Shown piece by piece: positions 35,330 through 47,689 of a stretch of 64,000 nt of DNA (position 1 is its first letter; each line of letters opens with the position of its first letter). This DNA comes from Amphirosellinia nigrospora (taxonomy: Eukaryota > Ascomycota > Sordariomycetes > Xylariales > Xylariaceae): positions 558,001 to 622,000 of the forward strand of contig SCHM01000005.1 of NCBI GenBank assembly GCA_004123355.1, in the 5' to 3' direction. Position numbers and translations under genes: made by a program. Under the pieces are notes generated by a model. That model was not told the DNA's origin and did not search any database. It saw only the letters and a list, made by a program, of their open reading frames with translations.

Positions 35330-36583
35330 AGGGTGAATAAAAGCAGGAGAGGAACTACTTGGATACTCAACATCTGACTAGGGTTAGTAGTTAATACGGC
35401 GACATTGCTGTTGTTCAAGGAATACAGTAAGCTACAGGGAATTCACTGTATGGCAGAGCCTTTATACTGTGTCTTATGCCTTCCTAATAATTATTGAAAA
35501 AGTACGTCATCAGTACAGGAGGTCAAATCCATACCGAGCTAGCTTTGAGTGAGTTGTATGTTGTTGGGGCCCTACATATGCCGCCGGCTTTGTTTTCGTC
35601 TGCCTGACAAGTGAGACCTAAAGCTGCAGTGCTTACCTACCGGAGGGATGACAATACGCGTACTACCGGCGTCCTTAGATGCCAGTGCCGTAAGATATCT
35701 TGACTGTACGGCGTATCATGCTCTGTTGCACGGGAATCCGGAATAGGGAGGCCGGGTGATTCCGACGTACAGAATTACGTAAGACCTTTAAATGTTACTA
35801 GTACGTCGGCACTGGTAGCATATATGTGGGCTAAGGTTGTCCTCGTAGTTACTTGCCCAATCGCAGATGTAGAATTCTTGTCATATGTTATTCTATTGGG
35901 CGTCTCCGTTTCGCCAACCGCGCGGATCGTCCCACCCAATGTACTAGTGCAGTGCCGCCGGCGAATTTAAACCGAGAGGCTCGGGTCGTGGTCGGGCGCC
36001 TGTCAGTCAGCCCCATACCCCGGCTCCCGTGCCGCAAGGCCGCATTCTGCAACTACAGTCAGTGTGCATTTGTTCGGCGTTGTTACTGAACGTGTCAACA
36101 AGATATCCCGAGGAGCAATTGGTTTTGAAACAGGGCTTAGAAGGGGTCTTCGTGCATATTACAAATCATCCCCTGACCTTTTCACAGTATTACCCTCACA
36201 GAGTTTTCAACATTTACTGCGCCGCAGAACCACATACTCAAATTATGTCATCATACTAACCGCATCTGTCCTCTTCAGTTCGAGAGGGCCAATCCATTCT
36301 AGGTATCCCACGCGAATGTAAGTGCTTATATTCCTGTCTTTGTTTTTTTGGATCTTCTGCAACACGTAACTAAGCCCTATGTTAGATTACTCCGTATTCA
36401 TAAAACTATTATGGACTCAAAACTTCTTTAGATCCGGTATAATTTCAGTTATATAGGCATGGCATAACACTTTAGCGTAAAACTTAGATGCTAGTCAATT
36501 TCCTTCTTTTCTTAGCTAGGTTTATGAACTGTGCGCAGGGCAGCCATTGATGAGTTGCCCCTCTAATACACCGCTCTGCAAAA
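35330..36583. other. Intergenic region, no supported gene
   Basis: Short open frames at 35853-36321 overlap one another on the same strand without motifs or splice signals. I see no gene here. Confidence 0.55.
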
Positions 36584-38598
36584 TCATGCGCCGAGCAAAG
36601 ATCCCCTCTTGCCAATTATCATATCCATGTCGGTTTGTCTAGTGAGCCATCCGCCTGAGACCTTCCACTCCTTCTCCGGATGAGCTAGCATGATGTCATA
36701 ATTTCGGTACAGCTCAACAATTATTTTCGTGAGCTGCATCATGGCGAGGTTCCTACCAATGCAGTGCCGGGATCCCGCTCCGAACTGTTATAAGGTAAGT
36801 ATACTGTGCCAGTGGAAGTTGTATCCGGGAGACACTTACTGTGAATAAGTTCATCTTCATCTTCGTTACTTGCTTCGGATCACTCTCGATCCATCGCTCT
36901 GGTCGAAAGGTATCGGCGTCCTCTCCGAATATGCTCTTATCCCTGTTGATGACCCATGCGTTTACGCCGATGTGGGTGTTCTCCGGTATGTACTGGCCAC
37001 TGCAACAGTCGGGGTTAGCTGCCATATTTGGAAACTGCAAAGATCTCCAGTCTCTCTGGACGGGGGCAGCCATGTTGTGAAACACCACCACAACACGAAA
37101 CGGAAATGGCTTGAAGCCTTACTTACTGCAGAGTAACACCACCCTTGGGACACACACGCTCGAAGATAATGCCGGTGCTGGGGTGGTATCGAAGGGTTTC
37201 ATTGGTAACGGCTAGACTAAAGTTTCATGCATCTGTCAGCTTCATAAAGTGCCTGCAGAAAAGGCGGCTTATCCTCCTTACACATAGTCCATTGTAGTAA
37301 TCTCCGAGTATTGGGCTGGGGTGGACAGTTTACCCGCCTCGGCCATGTCGATAATTGCTTTCTGTAACTTCTTCTGCACCTCGGGATGCCTAGCAAGGTA
37401 GTAGACTGCGCCTCGGAGTGAAATGGCCACGACATCAATGGGCCGGTGACACTACAGCGAAGGTGAGTCCAAGTGCAACATAGGCTGTCTACCTGCCACA
37501 CTTACACGTTGATGTAGGCTGCCGCCAACAGGTCTCTTGGCAGTAAACTTTTCTGGTCACAGCGTTATGAAGAGCAAGGAACGAGTTTCAGCACATATCC
37601 GTCGACTCGGTAGGATTTCTTGGCGCGGTCCTTTTATGATATTTGACAACAAAACTGCGGTAGTCAGTAAGTATTGAATCTGCGCCGGACCCTTGGGGCT
37701 GCTTACGTTGGAACAGGGGGTTCTCTTTCTTGGCAGTTAAGTAATTCTTGACCTTTGAATACATCTTCTCGGCCGTAGCAATCTGACCCCACTGATGCAG
37801 GCAAATGTAACGTTTAGTAGATGCATCGTATGGACAATTAAGGTGTGTGAACACTCGTACTGTCGCAAAGTATAGCATCTGATCATGGTCGTAATGGCAA
37901 ATTCCGTCAAGGTCAACACCGGCTTCAAGAAATCCCAACTTTTGGGAAAAGTTGATCATCCCAAGGAGTCAAAAGTGTAGTATTGGAGCCAACCCGCGAG
38001 GTCGACAGGTGCTGATTTCCTCGAACCAATAAGCTCATCCATCTTGGTGAGAAAAAGCTTGGTGCAGTCGTCAAGATGGAACTCAAGAGGCATTACAGCT
38101 GTGGTCGTGTACAAGTTTCCCATGGTACGCTTCAGCGCGGCGTGATATTCTGGGTCCTGGGTTGAGAAAATGTTGTGCAAGTCTTCACCCAAATACTTGG
38201 GCTGCAGAATGCCATACATTGGGGCCTATTCACGCTTAGCATGGTAAGAAGAAAGGCTTGTTGGTACCAAAGCAAACCTTTGTGAATCCATTCCTAGCAC
38301 GATGAACGACGGTGATTGCTTCTGCACTCGAGGCAGAAACATGGTTGGGGCCAATTCTGACTAGTGGGCCAAACTTGTCGTGCAAGTCGGCACTTATAGT
38401 ATGCATCTCCTCACGACGGACAGCATTCCATTTCCAGAGACTGGTGAGACTGGCGATGAAGGGACCGGGGATCTTGTTAAGTCCATTATAATAGTAAGTC
38501 CTCACAAGGTAGACGACAATGACGAATAGAACGATAGCAAGGCGATCTGCTCTTGCGGATGAGATGAGGGAGGTGACGATGTGCTCCGTAGACTCCAT
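36584..38598 (-). pseudogene. Cytochrome P450 monooxygenase, multi-exon, frameshifted
   Basis: From ATG 38598 the protein has an N-terminal membrane anchor (RLAIVLFVIVVYLVRTYYY), the proline hinge KIPGPF and a B-C region GPLVRIGPN. Exon 1 ends at 38278; intron 38226-38277 is followed by MYGILQPKYLG. Later exons carry DVVAISLRGAVYYLARHPEV (I-helix end), NETLRYHPSTG (ExxR), FGEDADTFRPERW (PERF-like) and FGAGSRHCIGRNLAMMQL (heme-binding Cys), ending TGA at 36584-36586. The order and length (about 500 residues) suit a fungal class II P450 of the pisatin-demethylase-like type. Near 37958 the frame breaks between YTFDSLG and MINFSQKLGF, fitting loss of one base in a GG(G) run. The segment around 37580-37740 aligns poorly, so part of the central exon is decayed or mis-spliced in my reading. 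In the I-helix the usual Thr-Thr is Val-Val. It is divergent from the DMATS gene, 488 bp apart. Confidence 0.82.
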
Positions 38599-39086
38599 CT
38601 TTTCAACTTGGAATATATCAAGCGAAGTTTGGGAGCTCGGAAGGTTTCAGTCAACTGAGAAGAGAAGAAGGCCTTGATAAATCTAAAATGGCACACAGGG
38701 GTAGATGTTGAAATTCCTGGGGAATCTGATCGTAGACAGATCAGTACTGATAGTCCAATTTGTTTTTCCCTCGCAGACCCCTGCCTATTATATCCTTGCA
38801 AGATAAGCAGCTCTGCGGCGGTGCGGTCTCGGGCCCATCACTTCATTTGGGAAAGCTACAGGTTGCTGCAGCCGTCGTGTAATATTTTAGTATACATTAG
38901 ACGCCATCTTTCCGTCAAGGAGAGAGGTAACACTAGGTGTGGATCCTGTAGCAGGTCATCAGAGGCCGAAGGAATAACCCCGGATTCGTTTGAAAACGAC
39001 GATGACTACAAGATAAAAATGAACTGGGCAGAATAGAAGTTTCCAAGTCTATTCTCGTTTGCTACTGTGACAACCAAGATAGCACA
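38599..39086. promoter_or_regulatory. Divergent promoter region, P450 / DMATS
   Basis: These 488 bp separate the starts of two genes pointing away from each other, as is frequent in fungal secondary-metabolite clusters where one regulator controls both. I see no convincing CGG-triplet pair or TATA box that would name the regulator. Confidence 0.45.
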
Positions 39087-40714
39087 ATGTTTTCTTTCCT
39101 TGGTGACTTAGATTCAGAGCAATCGCTCGTCACTTCATGTCTCTCAACTTTGTCGACCTATTCTGTTCCATTCTTATTTTCACTGTTGATATTGGCAGCC
39201 TTAGATGTCATCACCGGAGGTTGGCTCCCTAGCGTAACGAAGACCATTCGCTCGTTGCGTAGAGGTCCATCTAAACTACATCTTGATCATCTCCAGTTGT
39301 CTCCCCGATCCCCAGCGGCACCATTCGAAAAAGAATCACAAGGACAGATTAAAGGAGCTCCTCGGACCACCGAAGATCTTGTTGACCTTTTGATCTGGCA
39401 CAAAGTCGACTCTGAGCTTCAACCTTTCAAAAGTGCACATCACCGCTTCTGGTGGAATAGGCACTCCGGAAAAGCCCTTGCTATCCTCCTACACGCTGCC
39501 GAATACCCTGAGCACCTTCAGCACCGAGACTTGAAGTTCTTCGCCATAAGCATAGCCCCTTTCCTCGGCGTCTCTCGTGAGATTGTTGAAAGGAACGGGC
39601 CGCAATGGCCAAGCTTCATGACAGATGACGGCACTCCCCTTGAACTCAGTTGGGACTGGGGCACGAAGGATGGCCCACCGACAATACGATATTCTATAGA
39701 GCCTATAGGACTCGACGCCGGTTCTTCCCTCGATCCTGGCAACCTAATCGCCGGACCGGCTTTCCAGGAGCAATTGTTTCGCTCGTTGGCAGATATGAAA
39801 CTGGAGTGGTTTCAATACTTCAAGAAATTCTTTGATGTACGCAGCAACAAAGCTAGCTTTGTGCAAGATGCGGTAGACCACAACAGCTCCATCTTCTATG
39901 CGTTTGACTTGTCACCGACCGAAGTTACAGCCAAAGTTTACTTCTTCCCTAAAATGAGGGCACAAGCGAAGGGCCAATCAAACCTGGAAGTCCTCTCACA
40001 AGCCATTAGGACTGCACCCTATAGCACAAAGGACAACCTCAAGGCATGGACATGTTTTGTCACTTTTCATCTGATTCGAGTAGCAAAAACATTGAATATG
40101 AGATGCTGGCTATTGATCTCATTGACCCTTTCGAATCGCGCCTTAAGATATACTTTCGGTCCCGGGAGACGACATTCAATTCCGTCGTTAACATAATGAC
40201 GGTTGGAGGCCGAATCAAGAACCCTAAACTATATCAAGGCCTTGAAGATCTAAGGCGCCTCTGGGACGCCCTCTTTGACACAGATACCAATAGCTCCCCA
40301 AATAGTTCTTTGCGAACCGTCGGCCACCGGACTGCTGGGATACTTTACAATATCGAGTTCAGGTTGGGTGAGCTACACCCTGTTGCTAAGATTTACCTAC
40401 CGGTTCGGCATTATGCGAGGAGTGACGAGGCTGTTATCCAAGCCCTGAACTTTTATTTTCAGCATCACCAAAGGGCAAGTATATGCCTAGTTATGTCAAA
40501 GCGATGCGGAAACTCTTGTAAGTTACCTGGCAAGGGCCCTGACAAAACATTTAAAAACTAATTCCAGTTTCGCAGCTCCCAAAAGTCTATGGAAGCAACT
40601 TCAGGCATTCATACCTATATCGGCTGTGCAATCCGGCCCAATGGGACACTCAGAGTAGTGTCATACTTCAAGCCGGGGATACCCGAGTTTCTGATGTCGC
40701 AAAGAGGAAATTAA
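39087..40714 (+). pseudogene. DMATS-type aromatic prenyltransferase, frameshifted
   Basis: DMATS enzymes transfer dimethylallyl or larger prenyl groups onto indoles and related aromatics in the cytosol, using an ABBA barrel. The frame from ATG 39087 has FWWNRHSGKALAILLHAAEY, RDLKFFAISIAPFLG, LSWDWGTKDGPPTIRYSIEP and AKVYFFPKMRA, all in family order. Near 40055 it leaves frame (LKAW versus MDMFCHFS), and the other frame continues with EYEMLAIDLIDP, ESRLKIYFRS, MTVGGRI and LHPVAKIYLPVRHYAR. Around 40480 a second break precedes a YMPSYVKAMRKL-like segment. An intron at 40518-40567 leads to GIHTYIGCAIRPNGTLRVVSYF and a stop at 40712-40714. Similarity is closest, from memory, to indole-diterpene-type prenyltransferases. 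The N-terminus carries an unusual hydrophobic stretch (VPFLFSLLILAALDVI), so the real start may be further in. About 500 residues overall is normal. Confidence 0.85.
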
Positions 40715-41151
40715 AAATGTAGGGTAGAATTTCCAGGATAAGTCGCGTCGAGAGCAAATTTCATTCAATGCCGTTCAACAGTTGCATCAGTTATACAGCT
40801 GTTCAATTATGCACATTCCAGTTTCTTGTTACAATAACGGCGTAAGGGTTGCCCATCATCACGCTGAGTCAGCAAACGGTAAAGCCTAGACTATCCCAAG
40901 GCGGTAGTGTCAGCAACATTCAAGGGTTTAGAACACACACAGGTTTTAGACGTAATAGTAAGGCGTTCTGAAAGTGGTGTTAGGTGTTAAACTAGCTACA
41001 TTGACTCTTGTCGACCAGTATCCTCTAGCGTAGAACTGTCTGATTATTGCCATTCGCTTCGAGATAAGAGATTAATGAGCCCGAGTAAAACTCTCCTATT
41101 TTAGAGATATTTATCCCAATTACGAGAGGCAAACTTCTCAAGTTCTCTGGC
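40715..41151. other. Intergenic region between convergent genes
   Basis: The 3' ends of the prenyltransferase and proline iminopeptidase genes face each other across this stretch. No open frame, repeat or clear termination signal stands out. Confidence 0.5.
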
Positions 41152-42217
41152 CTAATTTGAGAGGAAATCGCCTACTAACTGCATATAGCGATCTCGTTCC
41201 TCGAAATGATGCATGTGGCTCGAGTTTTCTAGCGTCACCCATTTAACCTTTGGAATATGTGTAAACCACGGCTTAATACACTGATCCGTCGCCTCATCGT
41301 ACCTCCCATTTATGAGAAGCGTATCAGCCTGGATTTTGTGTGCATCTTGCCACCCCTCCCAGTCCTTAAATGAACCTATGATCACAAATTCGAAGGACCT
41401 TGCCTTTAGAAAGCTGTTAGCATTTAGTTTGATGGAGGAGGGATGTGAAGCATGTTCTTTCATTTGGTCTAGCTAACGATTCTCCCTTAGCTCAACTTTG
41501 ATTAAGGAGACATAGACCGACACTCCACAAGAGCATAACTTAATCGGCTCTACTCACATGGTCATATAAACAGACGGGTCATCTTTGAGATTTCTAAAAG
41601 CAGCGATAACATCCTCAGGATACGGGTCGAGTCGACAAACGTGTCGCGCATAAAACTCTTTGGCCGCATTTTCGAACTCCTCGCTTTCGTAGTCGCCCCT
41701 TTTCTCGCACTCCTCGATCGTTGATCGCGCCGGCTCCGGTAACGCCGCCAACAACTCCGAGAGCCCTTTGCGAGAAGGGGATACTTGCCGGCGACCCCGA
41801 CAGGATCAGTTTCTTTAGCCCCTGTGGCCGAAGAGCCGCGTATGCGCCTCCAAGCATACCACCCCAACTCTGTCCCAGAATATAGAATCCCTTTGTTCGG
41901 AGTTTCAGGTGATCGACCAAGTTGTCGAGTTCTCGTATAAAGAGATTGAAGGTCCAAAATGTCGCGTCGCCCATCTTTTCTCTCAAGTGAGTAGAGCGGC
42001 CGCAGCCAACCTGGTCATAAAATACGACGGGAATGTTGTATTTCTCGTAGATGTCAATGAGCGGAGACAGGTACTCGTGCCCTGCTCCGGGGCCGCCGTG
42101 AAGCGCTACGAGCGCCGGGCCCGGGTGAGATTCAAGGTCTCCGTATATCTTGTACCATGTCTTGCACGGCTTGCCCGCTCCGGGCGCATCAAACGCTACT
42201 TCGCCTTGTTGAGCCAT
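41152..42217 (-). pseudogene. Proline iminopeptidase-like alpha/beta hydrolase (S33), frameshifted
   Basis: From ATG 42217 the protein shows LVALHGGPGAGHEYL (oxyanion HGGP motif), PVVFYDQVGCGRS, then GFYILGQSWGGMLGG with the nucleophile Ser in GQSWGG. After frame breaks it continues LSELLAALPEPARSTIEE, YARHVCRLDPYPEDV, then DTLLINGRYDEATD (acid Asp) and NSSHMHHFEERDRY (catalytic His), ending 41152. These enzymes release N-terminal proline from peptides; many fungal relatives act on other small substrates. Two breaks near 41760 and 41790 and one near 41395 each fit a one-base loss. An intron lies at about 41404-41557 (GTGAGT donor, GCTAAC branch). All three catalytic residues are present, so the gene is dead only if the frameshifts are real. 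Confidence 0.82.
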
Positions 42218-44153
42218 GGCATCAATTGCGTGAATGAAAGGGATCCGGATAAGCAGGAATGTAGGGAGTAATCCGAATTGTACGACACTGAACTTGTAGA
42301 GCGCATCCCTCGTTGTTGCGGGGTACTTGGTACTCAGTCAGCGATACGTCTTCGTCTTACACTACCACATAAGCTATGCATCAATGAAGTCGTTGAGGAC
42401 TAACAGTAATTTGGGTGCGGTAATTTCTCGGTGCCGATTACAATGCTTCTGACCAACATCTTAACCATTCTGGACGGTGAAAGTACATACGCATCATCTC
42501 CTAACCCCGACGTCGCATTGCCATGTGGACAGAAAGCGGGGTAAGATTTGGCTGTGAAACTCATTAAGAATGACGATGATTCCGGTCAGACACAAGACAG
42601 TACAGTTATGCACCATCATTGGAAGAATAATGAGCGTATTACAGCCAACAATAAGCCATACCTTACTGCTCCGAAGATACTAATGTACTAACTCGCCAAC
42701 TCCTTCCACTTAGCAGCCGACAGTATGCATGTTGTCTATTATAAAGCACGCTGCAGATGTAGTTGTCAGAGGTTCATCAGAACAATCCGAAGTATCCGTG
42801 TTTTGCTTTTCTTTCATGTATTTCTGGGTATTTGATGTATCCGCACTGTAAGATCCTCGGGTACATCGTAATCGGCCTCAAGTGAAAAGAAAATGGAATC
42901 ATACTCAAGGCCTTCCGTTACGTCTTTTTAGACGAATTAAACACAACACATAGCATTTTGGGGCATACAATAATATGTATAGTGCTGCCAAGAACAGATA
43001 TCTAGACACACTAGTCAACCAAAGAGACTCCATGTATATAGCCACATAGTCGCATAGAGGCTACAGAGATGGCTTCACTCGCTCGCCGTGCAACAAAAGA
43101 TATCTATACTCTACTTATGTGGGACCCCTAATAAGTAAGTTTAGTATATGTTAGCCTAACTGTTTTTGCTGTGTCAATATCTTTTGGATCAAGATCCTAC
43201 GAAGGGTCCCAATTGTTACAATTGGTTGTCTGATAGTTTTTACTATATACCATCATAGCGGTCCTTTCTTTTAACCACTTTATTACAGCGTTATCTTTAC
43301 TGACCTAGACAAGGAGTTTCCGAGTCGCTTTACACTTCTTGTGTCAAGGGCTCGTGACCAAGTGGTTCTATTCATTTAATAAGTTCTTTAAGATCTGCCA
43401 GGTCACTAAATTCCTCATTCTCTCTGCAATTCAAGCCCACTCGTAACCCCTTTATTTATAGACAGATCTTCGGGCCTCCTCTCTTTCGCAAGAATTCTAA
43501 TCGTAGGCCCTTTCAGGAAGTCCGTACTCCACGAGGTTATTTTGACTAATCCTCCTTCTATATCCTTCCGTGTGTATGTCTCGGACTTTGAGAGCGGTCG
43601 GAGACTACTTGACCATCTCGAAACTTTCGTGGCTGTGTGGCTTGTTCGTATGACGACCTGTGCCACTACCCCAATTCACCAGTTCGCCTGACGATCGTCT
43701 TGAAACAAAACTGCAGCATTAGACCACGACACTACTAAAAGTAGAATATCATCAAGATGGATCTCTTTGGCTTTTACAGCAGCAGATATATAGACTAACT
43801 GTGAGGGTGGTAGCATTCGTTGGCGACAATCGTTCGAAAGGATCTCCAAATACCCAGATCTTGGCTTAGGCCTACTGCAGGCAGTACTACCAGAACAGAA
43901 TGTTTCACTATTGTGCACGGTCCTTGGAGCATTTCAATTAGGCTCTTGGCTACTTAGTATTTAGCCAGGCACAAACGGCGCCGTTTAGGCAACCCCCTAC
44001 ACCTTCAAGTTCCGGGCCGGAATTAGCATCCTGATAAATTGCGGTCGGCACCCCGCCTTCACCTACTACAAAACCTCAAAGGATGCCCGGCTGCCCGATA
44101 GATCGCGACTAATCATATTAATCAGTCGCCTCGGATTCACATCAAGCCTCGAA
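42218..44153. other. Intergenic region, no supported gene
   Basis: Two adjoining minus-strand frames (43415-43666 and 43676-43918) might be a decayed retroelement coding piece, but no reverse transcriptase, integrase or RNase H motif is secure. Nothing else is recognisable. Confidence 0.45.
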
Positions 44154-45811
44154 ATGTCTACGTCAATTGAAACAAAACAGGGGAAACCCCGCGTTAGGCT
44201 GAATTACACCACTTCGGAGGCGGGAAATCCGTTCGTAGAAGGTTGGTATGCGGACCCGGGCTCTGCGATATATGATGGGCGAGTCTGGGTATTTCCAACA
44301 TCGTCGCGCACTTTCGAGGAGCAAACTTATATAGATGCGTTCTCCAGTCTGGACTTGATCAACTGGACCAAGCACCCCAACGTCTTAACAACAGCTAATG
44401 TGGCATGGGCAACAAAAGCATTGTGGGCTCCGACACCAATCTCACGAAATGGGAATATTACTTATATTTCAGCGCCAATGACATACAAAAAGACGAGGTC
44501 GGGACATTGGGCGAAATTGGAGTCGCAGTGGCAGATAAGCCAGAAGGTCCCTATCTCGACGCTATCGGCGCGCCGCTCATTAGCAGCTACCACAACGGCG
44601 CCCAGCCAATTCATCAGGATGTTTTCATCGACGATGTCGACGGAACAGCTTATATTTACTACGGCGGTCAGTCCCACGCCAACGTAGCTATTCTAAACAA
44701 CGATTTGATATCTCTCGGGACTTTTCATGATGGCACGACGTTTAAGGAGATCACGCCAAGGAATTACGTTAATGGTGCGAGGATGACTAAACGCAACAGC
44801 GTTTACTACTTTATGTGGTCAGAGGGCAGCTGGACCGGACCTGACTACAGCGTCTCGTATGCGATGGCGGATAATCCTCTAGGTCCCTTCAACCGGCTCG
44901 CCACAATCTTGCAGCAGGATAGTGCGGTCGCAAAAGGAACAGGTCACCACAGTGTAATCCATGTGCCAGACACCGATATCTGGTATATTTTATACCACCG
45001 GCGACCGCTTAGTTCATCCGAAACTCAACACCTTACTCTTGCCTATGATCGCATGTATTTCAACGAAGATGAGACCATCCAGCCGATCAGTATGCTTGTC
45101 AAGGATAATTTCGCCGACGGCGCTATGCACGACTGGACTACGTACGGCGGAGAATGGTCAGTGGAGGGACAGCGTCTCACCGCGAAGGACACGAGCGGCG
45201 GCATGGCGATGTTGGACACGAATTTTACAGATCTCGTATTCGATGCTACAGTGGCAACTACAAAAGGGAATGGGCACCCCGGGTTACTCTTCCGTGTGAC
45301 GGAGCTCTCAAAAACAACTCACAAATACAAGGGATACAAGGCTGCAATTTCCCCCTCGGGCGTTATCACCTTAGGTAAAGCTGACCTTGGAGTTTTCACG
45401 GATCTAGCTCAGACGAAGATGAAGATGACTTTGGGAGAGGAATATCACGTGAGAGTAGTGGCTATAGGAAGCGACATTAAGATTTTTGTGGACGATATGG
45501 AAAATGCGAAGATACACTTTACGGATGGATCATTTACGAATGGAGCCAACGGCGTAAGAGTGTTTAATGCGGCCGCGAAATTCGGCTCAGTTTCTGTCGC
45601 CAAACTACTATTGTCCTCCCAGAGTCAGATCCCTTGCGTTATCAACCGTGGCAGCTTGAGAAGCGTCAGTTCTTCGGACGACGTACCAGACAAGCTTTTT
45701 ACGCAAAATTATCCGGATGATTTCGACAAGGAGGCCCAGCGTGATGTCAGACGACTGCACTTCTCACTCTCGTTTCTACTATGTGGAATGAACAGATTTT
45801 CGAAAGATTAA
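44154..45811 (+). CDS. Glycoside hydrolase family 43-like enzyme, one frameshift
   Basis: GH43 enzymes are inverting arabinosidases, xylosidases or related glycosidases with a five-bladed propeller. The frame from ATG 44154 reads NPFVEGWYADPGSAIYDGRV, placing the base Asp in the first blade, then WATKALWAPTPISRNG. Near 44455 it breaks and the next frame resumes YYLYFSANDIQ, VFIDDVDGTAYIYYGG (middle Asp region) and YYFMWSEGSWTGPDYSVSYA (acid Glu), with GTGHHSVIHVP and WYILYHRRP following. Restoring one A after NGK joins the frames. From about 45100 a second domain (VKDNFADGAMHDWTTYGGEW to FNAAAKFGSVSVAKL) resembles the concanavalin-like beta-sandwich often fused to GH43. No signal peptide is seen, so it may be intracellular. 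The last 65 residues after VAKL look non-homologous, suggesting the original stop was lost. Confidence 0.85.
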
Positions 45812-46367
45812 TAGGAGCACAAATCTCAACTTCCTACGATGTTCCTTGCTTCCGCCGAGGATGCCACTGTCGCAAGTTTCCCATAAATTCAGCAGCTGGC
45901 TACCACAAAAAGAGCATGTTTCATTCCCGTTGACTGAAAAAGTAGAGCGAGGTAACTGGATGCACGAGGTAAAGGGCAACGAGGTGATCAAACTCAGGAT
46001 CGCAGAACTAGAATAGGGGTTGGAACTATTAAATATTCAAGCGTAGTTGACCATGTTTACATAAGGATGTGTGTCAGGTACTAGGTAGCTTCTACATGTA
46101 GCTAGTCGAGGGAATGGACCCGCCCATACAAATTGGGCCCCTTGGATCCATCGGCAGACTCCACAGACAACAACACACGTCAAGACAACAACTCATATGA
46201 CCATCGCTTACACTAAATCTGACACGACTCCTACCCTTCATAGACTGTGAATTCGATTCTAGGCATGCACGCCGCTGCCAACGCTTGACTCTACCTAGCG
46301 CTGAACCTCCATGCCCCGACAGCACTGACGTCAGCCGTTTGGTTGAACCCAGGCCTTGCCAACGTGC
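45812..46367. other. Intergenic region between convergent genes
   Basis: This stretch separates the 3' ends of the GH43 and rhodopsin-domain genes. Short frames on the minus strand (45779-45991, 46092-46325) have no motif. Confidence 0.5.
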
Positions 46368-47689
46368 TTACTTGGGCGGCTTCAGACCGTCTATTAGCTT
46401 GCCAGAATCGCTGATCTGACTTGTGCTGTAAGGCCCAAGTTCTTGGCCGTGCATGGTTGTGTATAGACCGCTGCCACTGTCGCCGCCCCCGGCTCGACGA
46501 GCGCGGATGCGCGACATCATGGCGAAATAGGTCTCCGAAGGGGTGAAGATGGGCTTTGTCGTGCGGGGCGAGGCAGCGAAGAGCTGGGGGAAGGCGGAAA
46601 GGCAGGAGACGATGATTGCTGGGGACCAGCGTGTCAGCAGTCGTTGCTTCGTATGCCGGTGACTATGTCTAGGGGCAATGGGCTGGGAGGCTGGACTTAC
46701 CAACGCACGCCTCGACGGCACTCCAGAGGTAGAGGAACGTTGGGTCAAACTGGCCGGTGCTGACCTTGGTGTCGTTGGCGCTGGCCGTACGCACAATGGC
46801 GACGACTATGGTGATGACGGAGACCGAGAAAAGGCCCAGGAATGCCACCTTCTTTGCGCGGCGGATGCGAACATTCCAGAGCAGTGTGAAAGGAATGATG
46901 AGGACTGGAAGCCATGCAAGTCAGCGAGTGCCCACAGCAAGAGTGAGAGTGTGACGATGAGGGGCAAGACGTACTAAGGGCGTCCGAGACTACGTCTAGG
47001 ACGCAGCTCAGGTCCAGAATGATGGTCGAGTAATGATGGAAGTAATCCGAGTTGCAATGAGTACCAAGGTACACAATCGAGGTGGTGGTACCGCATGCAT
47101 ACGGGTATGTGCCGAGCATGATGAAGTACGTGGCCAGAACGAAGAGCAGGATGGGCCACCATATCCGGCCAAAGCGATCGATGTTGTTCCCCAGGCGGCG
47201 GAAGAAGAACAAGTATGATAACTTGATGGTGCAGATGGTCGAGTAGTACAAGATTAGGGCTGTGAACTCGCTGTGGATGTATCGCAGCAGGCGGTGCTGG
47301 ACATCGCTGGCGGATCCGGGCGGGACCAGGCCGGCGGCGACGTTCAAAGAGTAGTACATGTTGCTCGCTTGGGTTTGCCAGAGGATTGCCGTCGCGACGG
47401 CCAGAGCCCATGCAAAGATGGCGAATCCATCGTCCCAGAAGAGCCGACGTGGCCCTCTGTACCGCGATTGCAATCTCACCGCCAGAAACACGGTTGCGAG
47501 GGCAGTGAGAGCCCAGATCACGCCCTACAACGCCTGTATCAGTCTTGTTTGAAACTTTTGAGGGTATCCCTGGCCAGCGCGGCCCCATCTGCGACATACT
47601 AAGAACGCGTCGTAGGACACGCCTGGGCCGGAAGCTCCCGACGTCTCGCCCGCGCGCTGAAGCAGCTGTGGTGCTGGTAAAACAGGCAT
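46368..47689 (-). CDS. Rhodopsin-domain (PTH11-like) integral membrane protein
   Basis: A complete four-exon gene can be spliced without any frame break: 47600-47689, 46975-47524, 46701-46904 and 46368-46618, giving 364 residues. Introns have canonical GT and AG ends (GTATGT, GTACGT, GTAAGT donors). The protein has about seven hydrophobic helices in the order of the fungal rhodopsin-domain family: VIWALTALATVFLAVRL, the DDGFAIFAWALAVATAIL helix after the RRLFWDD motif, FTALILYYSTICTIKLSYLFFF, IWWPILLFVLATYFIML, a short extracellular loop with Cys, VLIIPFTLLWNVRI, FLGLFSVSVITIVVAIVR and a last helix near LYLWSAVEACVAIIVSCL. The tail is Ser/Gly-rich and cytosolic. The family includes PTH11-like putative G-protein-coupled receptors and many orphan proteins; a ligand cannot be inferred. 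It is the best evidence that not every gene here carries indels. Confidence 0.88.

Noticed and set aside
43415-43918. Two minus-strand frames as a copia-like retrotransposon fragment
   Set aside because: A vague resemblance to the end of a copia RNase H region was seen, but no catalytic motif is present.
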